Part shown: positions 23,124 to 34,900 of the stretch, one piece after another
Numbering within the stretch: position 1 is the first letter of the stretch
Layout: each line of letters begins with the position of its first letter
Source of the DNA: Edaphochlamys debaryana
Taxonomy: Eukaryota > Chlorophyta > Chlorophyceae > Chlamydomonadales
Assembly (NCBI GenBank): GCA_016858145.1
Contig: JAEHOE010000035.1
Location: forward strand, 124,001 to 188,000
Direction: 5' to 3'
Length of the DNA stretch: 64,000 bases
Translations under genes and position numbers: made by a program
The notes under the pieces: generated by a model
Database searches by the model: none
Seen by the model: the letters and a program-made list of their open reading frames with translations, nothing else
Told to the model about the DNA's origin: nothing

Positions 23124-26100
23124 CGCCCAACCAAGCCCCCGCTCCCCCCGCGCGCCGCGACCCCCGCCGCTGAAGCGCTGGCGTACCCGTTCCAAGCGGT
23201 ATGACGGGCTCCGTCCACTCCAGATGCGCAAGAGGTGCGCGCGAGAGTTTGTGCGCCCGCTGCTGTGTGCCAGCCTGAAACCCCGTCGTCTGCCACCACG
23301 CACGCGCTCACCTCCCTCTCAAGGCTCTGGACAGCGGCGTCAGGACACAGATGGCTGGGCAGCCCCGGTCCCATCAAGCCCGTGAGAACCTGCGCGCGTG
23401 GGGGCCGGGCAGGCGGGCAGGTGGGGCAGGTGCAATTGCGGTGAGATGCAGGGATGCGAGGATGACTGCCCGCCCGCCTGTACGGCCGCCATACGGGGTT
23501 CAGTCCGTGTCGTACGGCATGCCGTACCTTGACTGCGACGCGCTCGCCGCGGTACAGGCCCTCGTACACCTTGCCGAAAGCTCCCATGCCCAGCACGCGC
23601 CGCAGCAGCATGACCTCATCTTCGCCCGGCTGCCTCTCGTCCGCACGTGCACTGACAACCGAGCCCGCCGGCGTTACGTCTCCTGCAATGAGCCCCTCGC
23701 CGGGGCTTGCGGGCTCCGGCGGCGTCGGCGGTTGGCACGTGCGCTCGTCCACGATAGACACGAACGGCGCATGGCACGGCGACATGGGCAGCACGGCGGC
23801 GGCTTCTGCAGGGCCGGGCGACGGCAGTGGGGCCGGGAACGAGCCTTGGCATAGCCGTACGGGGAGGGTTGTGCAGGCCCAAGTGAGCGCAATTGACGTC
23901 CGTACCAGCGCCAGGCGGATGTCGTACGACACCGTCAAATTACTCACCTAGGTCGGGCATCAGGTACCGTGTCGCGGCGGCGGTGGTGGGAGCCCCGGCA
24001 GCTTTCACGGTGCTGTCGAGACTGGACTCTTCAAATCTGGGTTTGAGCGAGCCTTTGGCCGAAGCGCTGCCGGGACTGGCCCCGACGTACTTGGCTCCGC
24101 GGCCTGAGCAGGGACTCAGACCCGCACACGCTGTGTCACCATCAGCCGCCTTGGGCTGCGGTGCCGCACTCCAGTTTCGGTGGAGCCACACGGAGCCAAC
24201 CACCGCCACCGCCAGGAGCACAAGAGCGCCTGCGCGTTGGTTGTGGGGTGGGGCAAGGTGGCCGGGCGTTGCGGTGATGTCAACTCGTATCTTAATCGCC
24301 TGCGCCTTGCCCCACTTACCAACCGTGCTCGCGGCCACCACGGCTGCGAGCTGCGCCCGGCTCAAGCCCTCCGCCTCGCTACCATCGCTTGCTGCTGACA
24401 GCGTGCCCCCGATAGAGCCCGGGGCCTGAGGCTCGGGGCTCGTGCCAATGCCGTCGCCGCTTCCGCTAGCGTTGAGGCGCTGTGCCATGTACGCCTGGGG
24501 CCAGGGGTTGTGTCGGTTGTGTGGTACGGCACCATGCATGGCAGTCGTACCTTGAACCCAAACATAAGGCACTCCGTGGGGCCGTACGTCTCCAGACAAG
24601 CCTGGGTCACAATCTTCACACAAAGCGCCACCGCCTGCGTCTGCCGGTTCTGCGACAGCGATCGAGATACCGCATGAACTGGCTTGACCGCAACATGGGA
24701 GAATGTGAGATGCCACAGATCAGCATTTGGGCAAGGACGTCAGATGGCCAGTTTTGAAGTTGTGAACTGCTGCGCGCTCGACTCACCACGATGTTGCTCA
24801 AGAGCAGGCCTGGGTTGAGCGCCTGCGAGGAGAGAAGGCGACAAGATTCAGTCATAGTCAGCCAGGCAGCGGTCCCATGTACGTATCCCCCTCCTGTCTG
24901 GGGCCCAACACGCCTCTGACGCGCTGGGCCCCTCGAAAGTCCAACCTCCCGCCCTCGCTTTGCCGCCTCCTGCTCCCTCTCGCTTCCCAATGAAATGCTG
25001 TTGAGGGCTTGGAACCCGCTACCCGGGACCTGACGCCTAGACGCAGATGCGTCCGAGCGCACAGCTGCCGTAAGCACGACCCAACCGCCACCCAACGTCC
25101 ATCCATCCGTCCACTCACCCATGAGGCGAAGTCGTTATAAGCAAGCACCTGCGCCCAACACCGCTGCAGCGGCGGCGCCGAGCTGTCGGCGATGCAAGGT
25201 CCTGGCGGTCCCGACCGACCGTCGCCGTCACCTGCCGTACCCGCCGCCCGCAGTACATCCGGTACGCCCGGCAGTACGGAGAGGTTGTGCGAGAGGCAGA
25301 AATGCGTGAAATGGGTAGTACTCGACTCGCGTGAGGGTCTTCAAGATGGTACTGGGGGGAGTTTTAGCGGGGGCATGCGAGAGGCATAAATATGGGGATT
25401 GTAAAGCTGGAGGCAAGTCTGCAGCCGCGGCTTCGGCTTTGGCCGCGGCTGCGGCGCAGGGCTGCATGCGGGTGCCACCCGCTAGCTCAGCAGGACGACA
25501 CCAGCAGAAAACACGACCTAGCTAGGATGGCAGCCTACCTTGCTGCAGACCTCCTTCCTTGCAGACATCCCGCCCTTGTGGCTTTCTGCCCTTGCGCACT
25601 CTTGCGCTCCATCCCGGCCGAGCTAGCCTTGTACCGTAGTCCTGCGCCCCTCGCTCTGGGCTCAAGAGCCGCCAGCCTGCGCTTACCTCAGGAAGGCGGC
25701 GGAGAAGCAGCGGGGTGCAATGTACGGACACCGGTCGATGACAACCTCAGTCACACCGCCCTGCGGGGCGGGCCAGACGTATGGGCCGGGGCCGGGTCGG
25801 GATAGGTGGCGACGATGGCGGCACCATTGATGACAACCTCTGCCCTCTGCAGTCTAAGCGGGAGGGGCCCTAAGCTGCGACCTCGGCCTGGCTCGGGCTC
25901 GGGTCAAAGGATGCGTTGTCATGCCCCGTCTCACCCCCGGCTCGACCAGCGTTACACCTGTGATCAGAGGCGGCGAAGACTTAGAGCTGAGTCGTGGGCA
26001 CGAATGCCCGAAACCGCGCGTGCGCTTGGCGTCAATCGACTCGCTCCCTTCGGGCCCCCCTCCGTAGCCCTCGCCACACCCTTCAGACACTTGCGGATGT

Positions 26101-26404
26101 TAGAGCGCTTGCTTAGCCCCACCTGAACCGGTGTTGCTACCATCGCTGTAGTCTTCAAGAAGCAGCCACCGAAAGGTCAGGCTGCGCCCCGGGCTCATGC
26201 GGATCTGGGGAGGGGGGCAAGGAGGGAGGGTGACGGGCTATGGGCTGTGCGGGAGGGAGCAACACGGGTGCGGCGCTGCGGCCAGGAGGGTGGCGGGGAC
26301 GCGTAGCTTGCATGCTGCTCGGGCATTGTGCACCGTATGGATAGGGCAACTGCGGAGGAAGGTTCGGTGAGATAGCATCCCACGCATGCATTCCGCAAGC
26401 GCAC

Positions 26405-26408
26405 CTTC
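26405..26408 (-). other. Candidate 4-nt microexon (GAAG), copy C
   Basis: CACAG acceptor, GAAG and GTGCGC donor are conserved at the homologous place between the LALDRNVTIR exon and the beta-helix exon that follows. Confidence 0.35.
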
Positions 26409-27040
26409 CTGTGGGTCCGCAGGGTCGTACCGCCAGTAGTTGTTGTCAGGGCGCAGGGGCGGCAGGGCAGGGCAGGGCGGGTCAGTCGTGCAATCTTACA
26501 GACGCTGCTCTAAGTTGCGCAGGCCATGACCCTCTGGGTGGACCCGGCCGCAGACGGGAACTCACGCCCCTGCCCCCTCCACCCATCCACACCTCCCCAC
26601 ACGCGCCAAGAAAGGCCAAGAAGAGTCCTACTGGCCGGGCCCCGAGGGGCAGCAACCCGCAGCAACCCACCCCCGAAGGAAGCCTAGGCTGAGCCTGTGT
26701 AGGGGCGAGGCCGAAGGGCCCCGGATCGTGACGTTCCGGTCCAGAGCCAGCGCCGGGGCATAGCTGCACAGCGCCAGCACGCGCGAGCGGGGTTCGAACA
26801 GTTGGCTCCGAACACGTTAGGCCCCAGTTGCCTGTCGTATCACCTGTCGAACAATGCGGATACCAGGGCTATAGTTGGGGCTGTCACGACGAGCTCTGCG
26901 GGGCCCGCATTCTCCGCAAGGGCCGCGACCAGCTCCGCGCCTGATGTTACCGATCTTACGCCTGATTGAGCACATGCTCTGCGGCTAGTCAACGCAGAAA
27001 AGAGGACTACGACAAGCAGGGGGACTCCGGTCATCGCCAC

Positions 27041-28920
27041 GGTCGATGCGTCTAGTCCGTAGCACTAAATTGCGCACGGCGCGAGGTGTCAGGCGCGGAC
27101 GTTAGGTAATGTTGTTAGTTATGTCCGCCTTCCCGCGATTCCTGTCAAAGTTCGCGATCGGTGTACGTGCAAGGTCAGGGAATTTGTACTGCCAAGAAGG
27201 CCTGAGACGCCCTAACTCTGGTGCCGCCTGCCCTGAGGAAGCTGAACTGCTCCTTGAGTGGCGTGGTAACTACCTCGTCAAACCTCTCCTGCACCTGTCC
27301 CTGACCGTTCTATCGGCTAGCTGCTTGTGGGCTGGCTCCCTTACCCCAGTCGAACGCCGCAACACAGGTCTCTTCTCGGGGGCACATGCCGTAGTTCTAA
27401 GGGCGATGGGACGGAAGAGACTTAGTGTGATGCTCGGGTGCATCGGTGCAATCCGTGCGCACATGGCCACCCCCCAATACTCACATCGATCCGAGCTGTA
27501 GGACAACGCTCTGCTGGCCTTTACACGAGCAGCCCTGAACACACACCCCGGCGGCTCCTGCCCAGCGCAGGCGCTAGTCCACGACCCCTCGAGGCTCCAG
27601 TGCACAACACAGTACGACAGCAGGTACGGCAAGGGTGCGCTGACCCTGCCTGCCAGACTCATGTACCAGGGGACGCAAACACTGCTACGAACAAGGCTTC
27701 CCTGCAGTACCTAGGAACCATGGTCGCAATGGTGCCCACCCCCTGTCTCCTTACAGCATATGCAGGGAGGAGATCAACGCCCCAAAAGGCTGAATTCGAC
27801 AGACTCTGATTACGCCTCATCACTGCATACCTGCTCCTCTGGCCTTCGGCCTTTATGGAGGTTCAAAGCTGATGCCCTTGCCCGGTTCCGTGTAACACAA
27901 ACTTAGCCCCTGAGCCCAGTATCATCGGACCAGCGCGTAACAGCGCAGCACGAGCGCCCCCCCCCTCATTTAGGCGGGGGGAGGGGGGGGGGGGAACTAG
28001 GGGACCGCATGTCGGCAAATCGCCCCAGTGCCCCTCTCCCCATTCTCACGGAGCACTCCGCAAACGAGCAACACAGCACATTAATTGATACCAGACCAAG
28101 CGTGCTGATGTGCATGGCAATCCTCATGCACTCCATTGAGATATAATGGAACCCAAAGAGTTTCGTTCTTCACGTAACCCACAGAAGTGAAACAGCGCGA
28201 TCACGAGGTTCGGACCCCGTTTGCGTGCCAGCTATCTCCATGAAGCACGCAGCGTGATGCACCATTTTACTCATACCCAACCCAACAATCAAGTGCCATC
28301 TGAACGTCAAATTCCAACCCCACACCGTTCACAGCAAAGCCAAAGCCGGCCCATGCCAGACAGGCCAAGTGCACGCGTGCCGTACTCCCCTTCCCCTCCC
28401 CGTGCCATCCCCTTGACCGCCCAGCCCAAGCCCAACACTAATGCTTGATTGCCTCCATGCATGCACACTTACATATCAATCATAACCATTGTGTGTGCCT
28501 GCCTGCCGCAGCCAATGCAATTGCGCTTGAAGTCGGGTCCTCTCATCACGCATGGGAGCATGGGTCCTCAACAGCTTAACTGACAGGTACTAGTTTGACG
28601 CTGACCTGCTCGACGCCCTCCCCTTATTATCATGATTTGCTACTACCGGTGCTCAAAGCCTTTGACCCTTGAGACGCCCATGGCGCAGAGAACTGTCCGG
28701 CGTATCAACACATGCTCCGAGTAAGCAGTACACGAACCTCATCATTCCGTCTATGCGTCTTCACTCATTCCAACCGTACGTGCCGCACATGCGAGGCCGT
28801 CCGACACAGGCGGTCCGATGATCCTACTTGCTCCCGAGCCCACCCATCCCATCCCATCCCACCCCACTCGACCATCACAGTCGCTCACCGGCGGAGTCCC
28901 TTCCTCGCTAGCAAGCTAGC
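27041..28920. other. Intergenic spacer between copies C and D
   Basis: The first about 250 bases match the upstream region of copy A. A C-rich/G-rich palindromic repeat lies near 27,930-28,025. The remainder is relatively AT-richer than the rest of the array and contains no ORF that I would support as a gene. Confidence 0.55.
27930..28025. repeat. Dispersed repeat with C9/G12 palindrome
   Basis: The block CAGCGCAGCACGAG, a run of C's, a short spacer, runs of G's, then GACCGCATGTCGGCAA is shared with 45,080-45,175. The C-run and G-run can form a hairpin. It is probably part of a dispersed non-coding repeat family. Confidence 0.6.
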
Positions 28921-31900
28921 TTACCACCGCTCGCCCACGGCCTCTGGAGATGTCGGCTCCGCTCCTTCAGTACCGGTACGTGTGACCGCCTCTATTGGAA
29001 CGTTGCGGTCCTCCGTCTCCGAGCTCTTCTCGCGATGTAGCGCCATGAGGTCGGTGTCTCGAGAGATGTCCACCACCTCACATCGGTGCGGCCTGGAGGC
29101 ATCGAACACAGCAGCTGGCGCCGGGGGCTGCAGGGAGAGGGAGAGGGCGAGAGAGCGGGGTCGTGCGGCAGGGTCGGGGCAGAGGCAGGGGCGGAGGCAG
29201 GGGCGGGGCGGAGGATTCAGGTGAGGCGGAGGCGGGAGAAGGCCTGTGCGCTGTGCACTTATCACTTCCGCCCCCCTGCCTCTTGATGAGGCGTCGCAGG
29301 CACGCAGGTTCGACACTGCGTGGCCATGGCCTGGTATCCGGGGGAAGGTGCCGCAAAGCCCTACCTCCTGGGGCAGACGTGGGCACGGGAGCAGCGCAGG
29401 CTGGGCCTGGGCCTGACAGAGGGCCTGTAGCGCTGGGCCTGCTTGGGCCCGAGGTTTGAGCCACGACGGAAGGCCCAGGCGTGATGGTTTGCGCCCCTCC
29501 GCGGCTGAGGATGCCAACTGGAGACAACCGGGGGCAGGGCAAGGGCAGAGGGGAGCGGGGGCGGGAGGGTTCCGCTCACGACAGGATGTGACCCTTCACT
29601 GCCCTGTCCCGTTTCATGGTCGGCTGTGCAGCACCCGTCACAGTTGCTTATCACTGCCACAGCCGTCGCTCCAACACACGGAGCCACGCACGCTTGACAA
29701 ACCGAGCAGGCACTCCTCAGAGAGCTATGCACGACCCGCACCCGCCTCCGCCTCCCTCGCCAACTGCCATGCACGACTCACCTCCTCCCTCGCCAGCAGC
29801 AGTTGCTTGACGGTCTCTGCCGCCGCGGGCCGGCGCCTCGGCTCCTGATCGAAACACTGCAGGGGGCCAGTGGGCCAAAACCGTAGGTGTGAGTGGTCAT
29901 CGGGTGGGACTGTCAGCTCGTTTCGGCCATGTCACGACGTCCCTATGCTGCCTCGCACTGTCAGCCTAGGTGGTGCACGTCTCTTCATGTCATGACTCGG
30001 CCATGACGGCGCTTTGTCAACTCATTTTGTCTGGTCACGACCCCGTCCTTATGTATGCTGTCTCCTTCAGCGGAGAGCCTTGCCCGCGTGGGTTTGCTCA
30101 GCGTGTGCTGCCCCCGCCAGGCGCTGATGCCTCAAGCCCCCACCGGAACACACTTTGCAAAACCCCTCCTCCTCGCGCTGACCGCCCGCCCCCACCAGCC
30201 CACCTGCTGTAACAAGCGCAGAAGCTTGGGCGGCACCTCGGCCCAGCCCCGGGCCCACGCCACGGCATCCAGTGACAGCCGCTCCCGGTGCAGCTGCACC
30301 TTCACGGCTACAGTCATGGGGGCCAGGCCCTGACAAGGGGGAGAAGGTAGGGGGGTAAGGGCGGAAAGGGCCAAGGGGTAAGGGTAGGCATCGGGCAAGG
30401 CTTGATGGCTACAATCATGTGTCCAGGGCGCCAGGCCGTGACAGTAGCGGAGGGGGCAGCGGGAGGGACCGGTGTGGCTGGCCGAGGCTGAAGCGGCAGT
30501 CAAGTCTGCAGCTGGGTGGTACGGTAGGGCAAGCGCACTACCGGTACGCCCCTTGCCCACCTGCCATGGCTCCCTCCCTACGAGTATCTCCCTGCACGGC
30601 GTAAAAGATAGAGAGACGGGATTGGGTGCAGGCGGTGAGGGGTCTCGCCGCTCACTCCTGCCTTCCCCAGGCAGCAAGTTTACTCGACTCGATAGGCCTC
30701 AGCTCCCCGCCTCACCAAAGCAGCACTCCGAATGAGTACATGTCGGCGGCGTGAGTCACGACGTGGTTGCGCACGTCGAAACTGCAAGTGGGATCGATCC
30801 GAGTGGTGACAGCAAGCAGTAGTGAGCAAGCATGCTGAGGCCTGAAGCCAGGAGCCTGCGCCGCGAGTCTAGGAACAAAGAACAGCACGCCACAGCACAG
30901 CAGCCGCAGACCCGCGCCATCAAAACACCACGCGCAACCCTCTCACAGCCGCGAGCGGTACCGGTACCCTGCTAGCGCCCCGCCGAGCCCGCGCTCACCA
31001 CTCCGGAGCGAGGTAGGCGGCCTGCGCGGTGGGAAGAGGCATCGGGGGCGAGGCATCGGAAGCGGGTCAGGGAATGAGTAACGGGCAGTGTTGCTATCTT
31101 AGTGCGGAAGTGCGGGGGAGTGAGGCCATCCCGCACTTTCGGTGACGGAAAGAGCCTCATGTGCGGAAGCTCCCGCACTTTTGTAGCAAAGTTTGGTTGC
31201 GAGTGCGGCCCGCGCCGGCACATTTTTGAGCCTTCTGGCGGCTCAGGTGCGGGGGCCCCTCAACCCCTGGGGGGCCCACCGAACGGGCGCGGCCAGCCGG
31301 GCAGGCAGTCCCCTTCCCACCCCCACCGTCCAGCCCGCATCACATGCACTTGCAGCATACACTACGGGGTGGCTGCTGGAATTCAAGACCCCCAGTTGCC
31401 CGCCTACATCAGCTCATGCACTAGGGCGAGAGCCAGGCAGACTCATCCGCTTGAAACAGGCCTCCAGAACGCCGCGCCCTCCGCTACACTCCACCGCACT
31501 CTCCCGCACTTCTGGGCGGCAAGCGCTTGCCAAGTGCGGTCGCACGTTTTGGGCCGCCAAGGGCCACGAAGTGCGGCCCGCTTTCGCACTCTTGGGCTTG
31601 GACCCGAGGTCCGAGTGCGGGACCTCCCGCACTTCGGCCCAGGGAAGATAGCAACGCTGGTAACGGGTCGCGTGGCTACATCGGCCGGGTGCCTGTGTCC
31701 CGAGAATCCACAGCCGGGCTTGCCATAGCACGCGAAGCATGCGGGCAGCCTGCCCTGCACGCAGTACGCAGCGCCCGTTCCTACCCATGCTGGCCTGCCC
31801 CTGCCGCACCCACCGTGCCGGCCTCCGGGTTCAGCGTGGCGAGGGCTGTGAGGCGGAACCGGGACAGACCCTGCGAGGTGGGGGGCACTGCCATGTAAGC

Positions 31901-34900
31901 CGCGCAATAAGCTCGGTACAGCCGCGCAAGAAGAAGTAAGGACCCCTCTAAGTTCGGTACAGCCGGGCTTCGAGATTGCACTGAATGAGGAGAACTGGGG
32001 GGCCTCTCCACCGGCCACCCCTCAACCCCTAACTTGCACCCGACCTCAGCATGCGCTGGCCGCACTCCCCGGAAACCCTGCTCCGAGACCGCCTCTCGCC
32101 GTTCGCCCTGCCCCGCCCCCACCCACCCCCCCGCCTCACAAAGTCCGCCAGCTTGGCCACGAGCTGGGGCGTGCCGTAGCCCGAGATGAGCACGTTGGCG
32201 GGCTTGAGGTCTGCGGGCGCGAGATGACACCACTGAAGCCAGTCAGCTGCGGGTTGGAGATGGTTTTGCAAGGCTCCGTGCAGGGTACGGGACTACTCCC
32301 TCACCCCTGTGCACGATGGTGGGGTGGAGGTAGGCCAGCCCGGCGGCCACGTGGGTGGCGATGGTGAGGACCTGGGGGCACGTGGGGGCGGCACGCAGGG
32401 GACGCATGGCGGGGGGCACGTGGGGCGGGCGGGTAGGGCTAGAGGTTGCATGGGAACACGTAAGGACTGTTGCAACCAGCCGGAGCGTCGCAGCCTGTCC
32501 ACACGTGTGGCACGAATAGTTTGTGCTGGTACGGAAATGTATGTGCCGTACAGCACGACCTACCTCGTCCACGGGCAGCAGCGGCGCATGGGGCGGGCGC
32601 GTGTTGTACATCAGCCGTGACAGGCTCGTCTCCATCAGCTCGAGAACCTGCGCGGCGTACGGCAAGTGGTGATTATCGTCGTACAGATGCGTTGCCGTAC
32701 AGATGCGTGCCTCGCGGCGAGACACACCGCGCACGGGGTGCTATGGGTCCAACGTGGGGAGGGGGTGCCCGAATCTGCCCACCACGGGAGTAGTGCTGCC
32801 GGTACCGTTTACCCAGCAGTCCGCTCGCGGCCGAGCTGAGTCGGAACGTGGGACTGCTTTGCGCTTCAGCTTTCTGTACGGCACTCACCAGCCCCATCCT
32901 CGGAGGCGTGACGCATGCTGCGAGGAGCCGTACCACGTTGGGGTGGGACACGCGGCCCAGCACCTCCACCTGGGAATGGGAGGGGAGGGGCACGGGACAA
33001 AGCAGGTCAGGGGCGGGAGTTTTGGACAGTGAGATAACACAGTCAAGCTTACAGCCGGGTCCAGGACCGCCCCACCACCCTGGTCGTCGCCACCCAATGA
33101 TGCCGCCGCCTCACCCCTTTCCCCATGGTCCTGATTGGATGGCCATTTCCGGTCTCAGACGGGAACCTTCCCCTTTTCGCCTGGTGCTGCTCTTGTCCCC
33201 CCTCTGAGCCCCAACCTCCCGGCCGCCCCTCACCTCCCGCTCGAGGCTCTTGACGGCATCCTCGAGGCACAGCTGGCTGGGCAGCCCCGGCCCAAGCAAG
33301 CCCGTGAGAACCTGCGGTAAAGGAGGCAGGCGCAGGGCTTGTCAGCGCTCGTGTGCTGGCTGTGCGGGTGCAGATGGGGGCCCAGGCCAGCGGGCAGCTA
33401 GGGCGGGCGCGCGTGTTTCCCCCAGCATCCCCTGCCAGCGCACACCCTAGCCAACGCGGAGGGATGCTTGACCCCCTGCCTCGGCTGTCGGCCGCCTGCC
33501 CGCCCGCCCCTCCAAACGCCGTACGGGATGCTATCGACACGGCAGGCCGTGCCGTACTAGCCGTACCTTGACTGCGACGCGCTCGCCGCGGTACAGGCCC
33601 TCGTACACCTTGCCGAAAGCTCCCATGCCCAGCACGCGCCGCAGCAGCATGACCTCCTCCTCCCTCGCCTCTCCCTGCCCCTCCTCTGGCTGTTGCTGCC
33701 GCAGCTCGTCCGCGACCACGGCGCCAGGACCCGCTGCGCCGGACGCATCAGCTTCCGGTGTCGCCGGCGGCGGCGGTTGGCCTGGCGGCTGGCACGTGCG
33801 CTCGTCCACGATGGACACCAACGGCGCCTGGCACGGCGACATGGGCACGACCGGGGCGTCTGCGGAGCGATGAGGCCGAGACAGGGCAGCAGAGGATCAA
33901 GGGAGTGATAAGGAGGGGTCGGGCACGTAAATAGAAAGACAACGTATTGAACGGCCCGCCACGGGCCGCACTCTACCCACCCTGCCGAAGCGCATGCAGC
34001 GAGCCGAGCACCGCACAGGCGCCCCAGTCACACAGGACCGCAACGTACGACACGTATGGTTGCCGTACTGTACAACACACGCACCTATGTGGCCAAGCCG
34101 GTAGCCCTCGGCCGCGGCGGCGGCCTCAGGGCCCCCGCCCGCCACGTCAGTGCTATCCAGGCTCGATTCCTCAAACAGTCCGTCGGCAGCCTTGCCCGTG
34201 ACCTTTGGCTTGCCGCTGGTCGAAACGCCGCCAGTGCTAACGCCGCCGTTGGCGCCGCCGTCGCGGCCCCGGCCGCGGCCGCGGCAGCAGCACGGCAGGA
34301 GCAGCAGGGTCCACGGGACCGGCGCGGGTACGGGGCCATCGTGTACAAGTAGACCAGGGTCGCGTTGGTCACTGAGGAGTGGACGGTGTTCAGTGGGAGG
34401 CAGGGGGGCTTGTCAGGTGGTTCGCAAGCGCCAGGGGTCCCGGCTGTCGCTCTCACGGCGTCGCTCGTACGGCAGTTCAGCATGTGCGTGGGGGCGGGAA
34501 GCGGTGCGTCGGTACACGCGGCGCAAAGGGGACAGGCGGCTGGGTATGAGGTGGTTAGAAGGGTCGACGGGTGTTAAAATGAGGGTCAGGAGACGCCAAG
34601 ATTCTTCCAAATTCCGGGTGCTGCGGGCCAGCTGCACGGGCGGATATCGAATAAGACCCACTCCGCACCTGGCGCCGCCCTCTGCGCACAGCTCCGGGTC
34701 CTCAAGTGCCGGGTCGCCGCCGTCAGCGGGCTTGGGCTGGCGTGCTGACCTGTTAGCACGATGGAGCCACACCGAGACCGCCACCGCCCCGGCGAGCAGC
34801 GCCAGAGCGCCTGCACCAAAGTGGTCGGGTGAGGGGGACGGGAGTGGCGTACGGTTGGCACCATGATACCGGGCGACGTGGGCATGTGCGCCAAGGAAGT

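Noticed and set aside
22263..23385. Long ORFs on both strands with a 17-residue repeat
   Set aside because: All frames through a 17-bp minisatellite stay open by arithmetic. The array lies in a kinase intron.
27109..27501. 130-codon plus-strand ORF upstream of copy C
   Set aside because: The homologous region upstream of copy A does not keep the frame, so it is more likely conserved promoter sequence.
28180..28236. Second tRNA-like element with GAGGTTCGGACCCCG
   Set aside because: The B box differs from consensus and the T stem does not pair well; no acceptor or D arm was found.
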